From Candidatus Aminicenantota bacterium (lineage in GTDB: Bacteria; Acidobacteriota; Aminicenantia; Aminicenantales; Aminicenantaceae), in contig JAUWYH010000129.1 in the NCBI GenBank assembly GCA_030615975.1, forward strand, positions 1 to 5,020: DNA of 5,020 bases, read 5' to 3'. The position numbers and the translations under genes are program-made. Shown here in pieces: positions 1-5,020 of the stretch. Within the stretch, counting starts at the first letter, position 1; every line of letters begins with the position of its first letter. The notes under the pieces are model-generated. The model was not told where the DNA came from, did no database searches, and saw nothing but the letters and a program-made list of their open reading frames with translations.

Positions 1-2
1 AC

Positions 3-41
3 ATTTTCATTTTCTCTATTTATGATATAATGAAAAAGTGA
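3..41 (+). CDS. Possible 3' tail of an upstream gene (very tentative)
   Basis: One forward frame is open from position 3 to a TGA at 39-41 and would end in IFIFSIYDIMKK. Its stop overlaps the GTG start at 38-40 in a GTGA arrangement, the classic four-base overlap of translationally coupled genes. Only twelve codons are visible and the peptide is not recognisable; the other two forward frames stop at 25 and 30. This reading competes with the promoter interpretation of the same bases. Confidence 0.15.
   Translation: MFIFSIYDIMKK
4..31 (+). promoter_or_regulatory. Possible sigma-70-type promoter
   Basis: A perfect TATAAT at 26-31 lies 16 bases after TTTTCA (4-9), which matches four of six positions of the TTGACA consensus. 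Transcription would begin near 37-39, essentially at the GTG start at 38, implying a leaderless or nearly leaderless message. This fits the absence of a Shine-Dalgarno site there. AT-rich DNA produces such matches by chance, and the start also overlaps a possible upstream stop codon, so the call is tentative. Confidence 0.3.
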
Positions 42-1996
42 AAAATAAGGGAAAATTACTCTTTTCATTATTATCTGTTTTTCTCGCGTCATTCTTGAGC
101 TTTTCAAGCGCTTCAACAAAGAAATCAGACCCCTGGAAAAAATGGCTGGACGAAGTTCATCTAATCATAACCAAAGCAGAAAAAGCTGTTTTTAATAGCT
201 TGGAAACAGAGGAAGATAGGAAGAGATTTCAAGGATCATTCTGGAAAGTAAGGGATCCTAAGCCTGAAACTCCATATAATGAATACAAAATTGAGTTTTA
301 TAGGCGCCTATGGCATGCAGAGGCTCATTTAGAAGGACCTAACTCCGATAGAGGGCGGATTTATATTCTTCTTGGCGAGCCTTTTGAGAAAAAAAATTAT
401 TCAGGCCATGAAGATGTAGTGGATTGCGAATTATGGAGTTATAGAGCTGGAGAGAGGCCTGGGCTTCCTCCTTTTATGTACTTACTATTCTATAGGCCTA
501 AAGATTTTGGGAATTACAGACAGTATCACCCAGGCCTTCATAGCGCTTTGGATATAATTTCTCCTGGCTATTCATTGGGACAGACATCAAAACTTAAAGC
601 ATATAATATTATAAGAGGGGGTTTCCCCGAGCTTGCTCGAGCCACCCTTTCTATTATCCCTGGAGAAGGTGATCCAGTTATGGGCCAATCTCTGACTTCT
701 TCAGGTTCTGCCCTTACACAGATATATACCTTACCTGAAAGAGAAGTGGAGAAAAATTATCTTAAAAATTTTGGGGCCATTGAAGGTATCGTGGATGTCA
801 CCTACTCAGCAAAAGAAATTGGAGGAAAAGGATTTATTTCGATAAGTGAGAATAGAGGGTTTAAATTTCTTAATTATTCTATTATGCCCGATGTGATTGA
901 TATGAGGAAGACTGCTGACAATTTACATAGAGCAAATATAAGCATAAATTTAAGAATAGAGGATTTGGAGGGAAATACTATACATCAACAGGAGAGAAAT
1001 ATAAATTTGGAATTCGATGATGCTAAGAAAAAAGCTATGATTGAAGAAAGGAAACTTGCATTCAAAGATTTTGTCCCTATTGTTGAAGGGGAATACAATG
1101 TCAGCATAGCTTTTTCTAATAAGACAAAGGAAGGATTTTTTGTCCATAAAGAAAGGATAAACATAAGCGACTATACCATGCCAGTTTTGGTGGGATACGA
1201 AATAAAAGAGATTAATTCTGATAATTTCATGCCTTTCAGCACAGGAGGCTATAAAGTCCTTTTGGATCCCCGTTTAATTTTCAACAAAAACGAAACTCTT
1301 GAAGGCCTAATTTTTTCAGAACAAAAACCTAATATTCATCTTACAAGCATAGTAGACGAGAATAACTTTATTGAAATAAAAGATATTGTTAAACAGGGAA
1401 ATCTTTTTGTATTCAGACAGCCATTAATAAATATAAAAAGTGACAATTATTCTTTAACTATAAAAAACGAAAAAGGGGAGATTTATAAAAAAATCATATC
1501 TGTTATCCCATTTCACGTAGAAAAGCCTGTGGACTTTGAAAGATCTGAGGTATCTTCATCAGAATTTAATTATATATTTGTGCTGGCTCAGCAATACTTA
1601 AATAAAGGAGAAATTGATACAGCGATTGAATACTTCAACAAACTACCTGAAAATTTGTGGAATTCAACAACGCTTCCTGTAATTGCCCGGGCTTACTACA
1701 TCAAAAAGGACTATGGAAAAGTTGTCGAACTTCTTGAAAAAAAGAATGTCGTAAAAAATTATACTGTACTTTTGCTACTTGGTAACTCCTCACTGGAGCT
1801 CAAAAGAAAACAAAAGGCAGCAGAATACTTTGAAATGCTAAGAAAGTATGGGGATACAGTCAAGATTAATAGGATCCTTGGAGCCATATATTATTCATTG
1901 GGAGAAAGAGAAAAGGCAAAAGTTTACTGGGAAAGGGCGAAAAATTTAGAAAAAAAAACTGAAAAGAAAAATTTGGACAGAGATAAGGGGCAATAA
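38..1996 (+). CDS. Secreted GWxTD-domain protein with C-terminal TPR-like repeats
   Basis: The 652-residue product starts with a signal peptide: basic n-region MKNKGK, hydrophobic core about residues 7-22, likely cleavage near residues 25-26, and no lipobox cysteine. Residues about 33-165 resemble the GWxTD domain: a W-rich start, FWKVRDPKPETPYNEY (69-83), EFYRR, then GPNSDRGRIYILLGEP (100-115) and an ELWSY segment near 131. The family motif is degenerate (GPNSD instead of GWxTD). Residues about 240-490 are beta-rich and I do not recognise them. Residues about 508-640 form three to four TPR-like helical pairs, ending in a Lys-rich tail. The function of GWxTD proteins is not established; export and scaffolding in the envelope are inferred. 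The GTG start was chosen because it gives a complete signal peptide; the ATG at 30 is out of frame and stops after three codons. No good Shine-Dalgarno precedes it. The next gene follows after one base, so co-transcription is likely. Confidence 0.88.
   Translation: MKNKGKLLFSLLSVFLASFLSFSSASTKKSDPWKKWLDEVHLIITKAEKAVFNSLETEEDRKRFQGSFWKVRDPKPETPYNEYKIEFYRRLWHAEAHLEGPNSDRGRIYILLGEPFEKKNYSGHEDVVDCELWSYRAGERPGLPPFMYLLFYRPKDFGNYRQYHPGLHSALDIISPGYSLGQTSKLKAYNIIRGGFPELARATLSIIPGEGDPVMGQSLTSSGSALTQIYTLPEREVEKNYLKNFGAIEGIVDVTYSAKEIGGKGFISISENRGFKFLNYSIMPDVIDMRKTADNLHRANISINLRIEDLEGNTIHQQERNINLEFDDAKKKAMIEERKLAFKDFVPIVEGEYNVSIAFSNKTKEGFFVHKERINISDYTMPVLVGYEIKEINSDNFMPFSTGGYKVLLDPRLIFNKNETLEGLIFSEQKPNIHLTSIVDENNFIEIKDIVKQGNLFVFRQPLINIKSDNYSLTIKNEKGEIYKKIISVIPFHVEKPVDFERSEVSSSEFNYIFVLAQQYLNKGEIDTAIEYFNKLPENLWNSTTLPVIARAYYIKKDYGKVVELLEKKNVVKNYTVLLLLGNSSLELKRKQKAAEYFEMLRKYGDTVKINRILGAIYYSLGEREKAKVYWERAKNLEKKTEKKNLDRDKGQ
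1985..1990 (+). promoter_or_regulatory. Ribosome binding site of the second gene
   Basis: AAGGGG ends seven bases before the ATG at 1998 and lies inside the last codons of the preceding gene, whose TAA ends at 1996. It matches five of six bases of AAGGAG. Position and spacing support the ATG start and tight coupling between the two genes. Confidence 0.5.
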
Positions 1997-1997
1997 G

Positions 1998-2915
1998 ATG
2001 AAAATAATTAACAAATTAGTTTTTATTGGTTTATTTATTGTTTTTACCTTTTATTTGACAGCTTTTGCGGGCTCAACAGGTGCTGCCGAAGGTTTTATAA
2101 TAGATGCCCAGACAGGAGAGCCGATATCCAAGGCAAAAATAACTTTAGTGTATGCTAAATCCACAAGTATAAAATTTGAACTATATTCAGATAAAAAAGG
2201 ACACTTTTACAGGGGAGGTCTAGTTGTCGGCAATTATAAGATTACCGTAGAGAAGGACGGATATATGCCCATGGAAAGTTCGCTCAGGGTGAGGCTGGGG
2301 GACGCAACTAAAATGGACATAGAACTTGACAGTTTTGAAAGCGTTGCTCCCAAATCTACAAAATTATCAAGTCAGGGCTCAAATTTATTAAATGAGGGTA
2401 GATATGAAGAGGCAATCGAAAAATTTACAGAAGCAATCTCAGAGAATCAATCAAATCCCGTTTTTTACTACTATAGAGGGGGATCTTTTGAAAAAACTGG
2501 AAACATGGACAAGGCACTTGAAGATTTTCAAAAATCGGTTGAATTGAAGCCTGATTTTATATTGCCTATTTCAAGGACAGCTGAAATTTATGCAAAACAG
2601 AAAGATTTTGAAAGAGCGATTGAGTTTTATAAGAAAGCAGTTGAATTAGGCGAGCAAGATACAAATACATACTACAATTACGGCATATGTTTGATGAATA
2701 TCGGGAATAATTCAGAAGCCAAATCTGTATTTGAAAAATTGCTTTCTCTGGATGAAAATTATTCTGATGCCTATTATCAGCTTGGTATTATTTATATCGG
2801 TTTAGGCGATTCAGCAAAAGCGAAAGAACTTCTCCAGAAATTCATAGACATGGATCCGGAAAATCAGAATGCCAAAATTGCAAAAGAGATATTAAAAAGT
2901 TTGAATTTACCTTAG
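1998..2915 (+). CDS. Secreted carboxypeptidase-regulatory-like domain protein with five TPRs
   Basis: The 305-residue product has a signal peptide with a hydrophobic core at about residues 7-22 and a good signal peptidase I site, AFA before GST (cleavage after residue 24). Residues about 30-110 match the carboxypeptidase regulatory-like beta-sandwich: GFIIDAQTGEPISKAKITL (32-50), then KKGHF, a G-N-Y-K-I-T-V strand and DGY near 87-89. Five TPRs follow in strict 34-residue register: 121-154, 155-188, 189-222, 223-256 and 257-290, each with the usual small/large pattern (for example YEEAIEKFTEAI and FERAIEFYKKAV). No catalytic site is visible, so a binding or scaffold role outside the cytoplasm is inferred. 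ATG is preceded by a purine-rich site at suitable spacing, and the gene lies one base after its upstream neighbour, which suggests translational coupling. Its 3' end overlaps the convergent sulfatase-like gene by 9 bases. Domain assignment is firm; biological role unknown. Confidence 0.9.
   Translation: MKIINKLVFIGLFIVFTFYLTAFAGSTGAAEGFIIDAQTGEPISKAKITLVYAKSTSIKFELYSDKKGHFYRGGLVVGNYKITVEKDGYMPMESSLRVRLGDATKMDIELDSFESVAPKSTKLSSQGSNLLNEGRYEEAIEKFTEAISENQSNPVFYYYRGGSFEKTGNMDKALEDFQKSVELKPDFILPISRTAEIYAKQKDFERAIEFYKKAVELGEQDTNTYYNYGICLMNIGNNSEAKSVFEKLLSLDENYSDAYYQLGIIYIGLGDSAKAKELLQKFIDMDPENQNAKIAKEILKSLNLP
2907..2915. other. Tail-to-tail overlap of convergent genes
   Basis: The TAG ending the forward gene (2913-2915) and the TAA ending the reverse gene (2907-2909 on the plus strand) overlap by nine bases. 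There is therefore no intergenic spacer for a terminator. I saw no strong GC hairpin with a T-run on either strand near here, so transcripts probably extend into one another. Confidence 0.85.
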
Positions 2916-5020
2916 ATTATTCTTTTGATCATTCTTCTCTAATTTTTGCTGAAGCTGTCGGCCCTTTCGAAGTTCTTCATGATACTTATCCGTCTGACCT
3001 AGACGATTGTACATATCTGCCAGTGTATAATGGGCTAGGGGTGCATATTCTGATTCAGGGGCTAATTCTAGACCTTTTTTGGCAAGGAGCATAGCTTCGT
3101 CAAAGTTTTCACCCAAATCTAAGTACGCCTTTGCTAGGTAGATGTATCCATTAGCAAAGTCTTTTTTATGCTTTATGGCTTCCTTGAAATGTTCGATCCC
3201 CTTATGCAGATAACCCATCTTTCCATAAAGCTTTGCCAGATTGAAATGGGCAGGATAGGCTGCTGGATGTAATTCGATTTCCTTTTCATATCCCTTTACC
3301 GCTTTATTTAGGTCTTTCTTTTCTTCATAAAGGAGTGCCAGGTTATAATGGGCATCCGGGATTCGTGGCCTCATCTCCAAGGCTTTTTTAATTTCCAACT
3401 CTGCTTTTTCCAGCATTTTTTTCTCTAAATAAGCCGCTCCCAACAGGTTGTGAGCCATAGAGCTCCGTTCTGGCTCTAGATCTATTGCCTTCTGAAGGAA
3501 GGGTATGGCCTTATCTATATTCTTCATTTCCAAATAAATATCTCCAAGGTTCATGGGGGGTTTAAAGTCTCTATGGTCCAGTTGCATTAACCGTTCGTAG
3601 CCAGCTATGGCTTCATCGTATTTTTTGAGCCGTTTGTAAGCTTGAGCTAAACTGAATATAGCTGCTTCGTATTCTGGGTCAATCTTCAAGGCCTCTTTAC
3701 AATCTTCAATGGCTTCTTCAACTTTATTCAGCTTTAAAAAGATCCGGGCTCGAATTTGACGGGCTTCCATAATCAGAGGATCTTCTTCTATAACCTCGGT
3801 TATTCTCTCTAATGCCTCATCCAGTTCCTCTTCAGCAGAGGCTCCCTCAGCCATTTTTATTTTTTTATAGAGATGGATTTTATCTTTTGGGTCTGGTAAA
3901 TTCTCAGTCTTTTTTAGCTTCGATTGGGAAGTAAAGCCCCCAATATATCCCAGAGCCATGAGTTTTTCTCTAGACTCTTTATCCAGTTTTTGGGGACCTT
4001 TTTCTTCGATCCCTTTGGCAGACATTTCTTCTTGGAGACTCTTTAGCTTTTGCTCGAATTTCTTTCCTATTTTGAGGTTTTGCTTATATGTATTATATTG
4101 CTCATCGGGGTCTTTGGTAAGATCATAGAGTTCACGTCTGGGAGCCTGAATATATTTATATTGAGTGCTGCGAAGACTTTTCAGCTCGCTCCATCCATAA
4201 CGATATCGCGGATAATAAGTTTCGCTGTAAGCTAAGGCTTCTTGTTTTGGATTTTTGTCCATAATTAACGGGATAAGGCTATTTCCCTGAACCTCATGAG
4301 GAACAGGGAGACCGAGTATCTGCATAAGAGTAGGCATAATATCAATAGTTTCTACCTGGGATGAAACCTCAATCTCTCCTAATTTTGAAGAAGGAATTTT
4401 GATGATTAAGGGAACTGAGATGGTGGCATCATAGATAAAAAACCCATGCCTGCTCTCGCTATGCTGACCCAGGCTTTCTCCATGGTCCCCCACTATTACT
4501 ATCAAGGTTTTCTCCAATATATCTTTTTCCCTAAGCTTATCTAAAACTTTTCCAATCAGACTATCGACATAGGCTATCTCCCCATCATAAAGACCCCAAG
4601 GTCTGTTAGAATACCGGCTTTTATAAGGCTCTGGTGGATCATAAGGAGTATGGGGATCATAAAGATGTATCCAACTAAAAAATTTCTTCTGATAATTTTC
4701 TTCAAACCACTCAAAAAATGCCTCTATGACTTCTCCTCCCTCTCGTTGAACTGAATCAAGGCTTATCCTTTTGTATTTTGCAAAATCAAAGTTGTCATAA
4801 TAATAGTCAATTCCCTGATCCAGGCCCCAACGAGAATCTAGCACAAAGGCTCCGATAAAAGCGCTGGTAGCCCAGCCGTTCTCTTTAAGCACCTCTGCAA
4901 GAGTAACCTTATCCTGTTCAAGATAAAAACCACCATTATCCCTTACACCGTGATAAAAAGGATAAGTACCAGTGAAAATGGAAGAATGGGAAGGAAGGGT
5001 GAGTGGTGATTGGCAGATGG
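2907..5020 (-). CDS. Sulfatase-fold enzyme with C-terminal TPR array (5' partial)
   Basis: The frame stays open from the stop at 2907 to the window edge, giving 703 complete residues; the true start is outside. A GTG at 4890-4892 could be taken as a start but cuts off conserved residues. Numbering from the first complete codon, TLPSHSSIFTG (7-17) and HGVRDNG (23-29) are the active-site region of the sulfatase/alkaline-phosphatase superfamily. HLYDPHTPYDPP (118-129), metal-binding GDHGE (D178, H179), H191-G and LYDLTKDPDE (297-306) follow. SREKLMALGYIGG (about 349-361) is a linker I associate with the TPR-fused branch. About nine TPRs fill residues 380-687, ending in a charged tail. The nucleophile position is Thr7 rather than Cys, so formylglycine-dependent sulfate ester hydrolysis is unlikely; phosphoester hydrolysis or phosphotransfer is possible. 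The N-terminal metal-binding aspartates and any signal or membrane anchor, expected upstream, are not visible. Fold is certain; substrate unknown. Confidence 0.92.
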   Translation of the reverse strand, partial: ICQSPLTLPSHSSIFTGTYPFYHGVRDNGGFYLEQDKVTLAEVLKENGWATSAFIGAFVLDSRWGLDQGIDYYYDNFDFAKYKRISLDSVQREGGEVIEAFFEWFEENYQKKFFSWIHLYDPHTPYDPPEPYKSRYSNRPWGLYDGEIAYVDSLIGKVLDKLREKDILEKTLIVIVGDHGESLGQHSESRHGFFIYDATISVPLIIKIPSSKLGEIEVSSQVETIDIMPTLMQILGLPVPHEVQGNSLIPLIMDKNPKQEALAYSETYYPRYRYGWSELKSLRSTQYKYIQAPRRELYDLTKDPDEQYNTYKQNLKIGKKFEQKLKSLQEEMSAKGIEEKGPQKLDKESREKLMALGYIGGFTSQSKLKKTENLPDPKDKIHLYKKIKMAEGASAEEELDEALERITEVIEEDPLIMEARQIRARIFLKLNKVEEAIEDCKEALKIDPEYEAAIFSLAQAYKRLKKYDEAIAGYERLMQLDHRDFKPPMNLGDIYLEMKNIDKAIPFLQKAIDLEPERSSMAHNLLGAAYLEKKMLEKAELEIKKALEMRPRIPDAHYNLALLYEEKKDLNKAVKGYEKEIELHPAAYPAHFNLAKLYGKMGYLHKGIEHFKEAIKHKKDFANGYIYLAKAYLDLGENFDEAMLLAKKGLELAPESEYAPLAHYTLADMYNRLGQTDKYHEELRKGRQLQQKLEKNDQKNNLR

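Noticed and set aside
30..41. ATG at 30 as start of the first gene
   Set aside because: It is in a different frame and reaches TGA after three codons; it cannot start the 652-residue protein.
38..115. Lipoprotein signal in the first gene
   Set aside because: No cysteine follows the hydrophobic core, so signal peptidase II processing is not supported.
950..1147. 65-codon open frame on the minus strand
   Set aside because: It lies wholly inside the GWxTD gene, its protein is low-complexity Phe/Ile/Ser-rich as expected from antisense AT-rich DNA, and there is no family signal.
2880..2960. Bidirectional terminator between the convergent genes
   Set aside because: Only a 6-base palindrome TGATCA (2926-2931) and weak AT-rich stretches are seen; no GC stem with a T-run on either strand.
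4050..4235. 61-codon open frame on the plus strand
   Set aside because: It is antisense to the well-supported sulfatase-like gene, with only a hydrophobic composition and no recognisable domain or start signal.
5013..5015. Cysteine as formylglycine precursor of a true sulfatase
   Set aside because: It precedes the conserved TLPSH by too many residues and is not followed by x-P-S-R/A-R; the nucleophile position is occupied by Thr.

Overview
The window carries three protein-coding genes and almost no intergenic DNA; no stretch over 300 bases lacks a gene. No RNA gene, mobile element, CRISPR array or clear terminator is visible. The DNA is AT-rich, with hand-counted 60-base samples from about 25% to 45% G+C. 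The protein families (a GWxTD-type exported protein, a carboxypeptidase-regulatory-like domain joined to TPRs, and a sulfatase-fold enzyme joined to a long TPR array) are a combination I associate with Candidatus Aminicenantes, Acidobacteriota and related lineages. That taxonomic reading is inference from family content, not proof.

Layout: positions 1-37 hold a promoter-like sequence directly in front of a GTG start, or the very end of an upstream gene. Positions 38-1996 (+) encode a secreted GWxTD-domain protein with a C-terminal TPR-like region. After a single base, positions 1998-2915 (+) encode a secreted protein with one carboxypeptidase-regulatory-like beta domain and five TPRs. These two look like one operon. 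On the opposite strand, positions 5020 down to 2907 encode a sulfatase/alkaline-phosphatase-superfamily enzyme with about nine C-terminal TPRs. Its 5' end lies outside the window, and its 3' end overlaps the second gene by 9 bases, tail to tail.

The three proteins share a plan: an unrelated N-terminal domain followed by a C-terminal TPR array. Two have clear export signals; the third has lost its N-terminus to the window edge. The simplest reading is a set of cell-envelope or periplasmic proteins whose TPRs act as protein-binding scaffolds. The convergent arrangement means the enzyme gene is not co-transcribed with the other two, so a shared function is only a hypothesis. The most notable sequence details are a threonine where true sulfatases have the formylglycine cysteine, and a degenerate form of the motif that names the GWxTD family. 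Nothing here amounts to a clearly new system.
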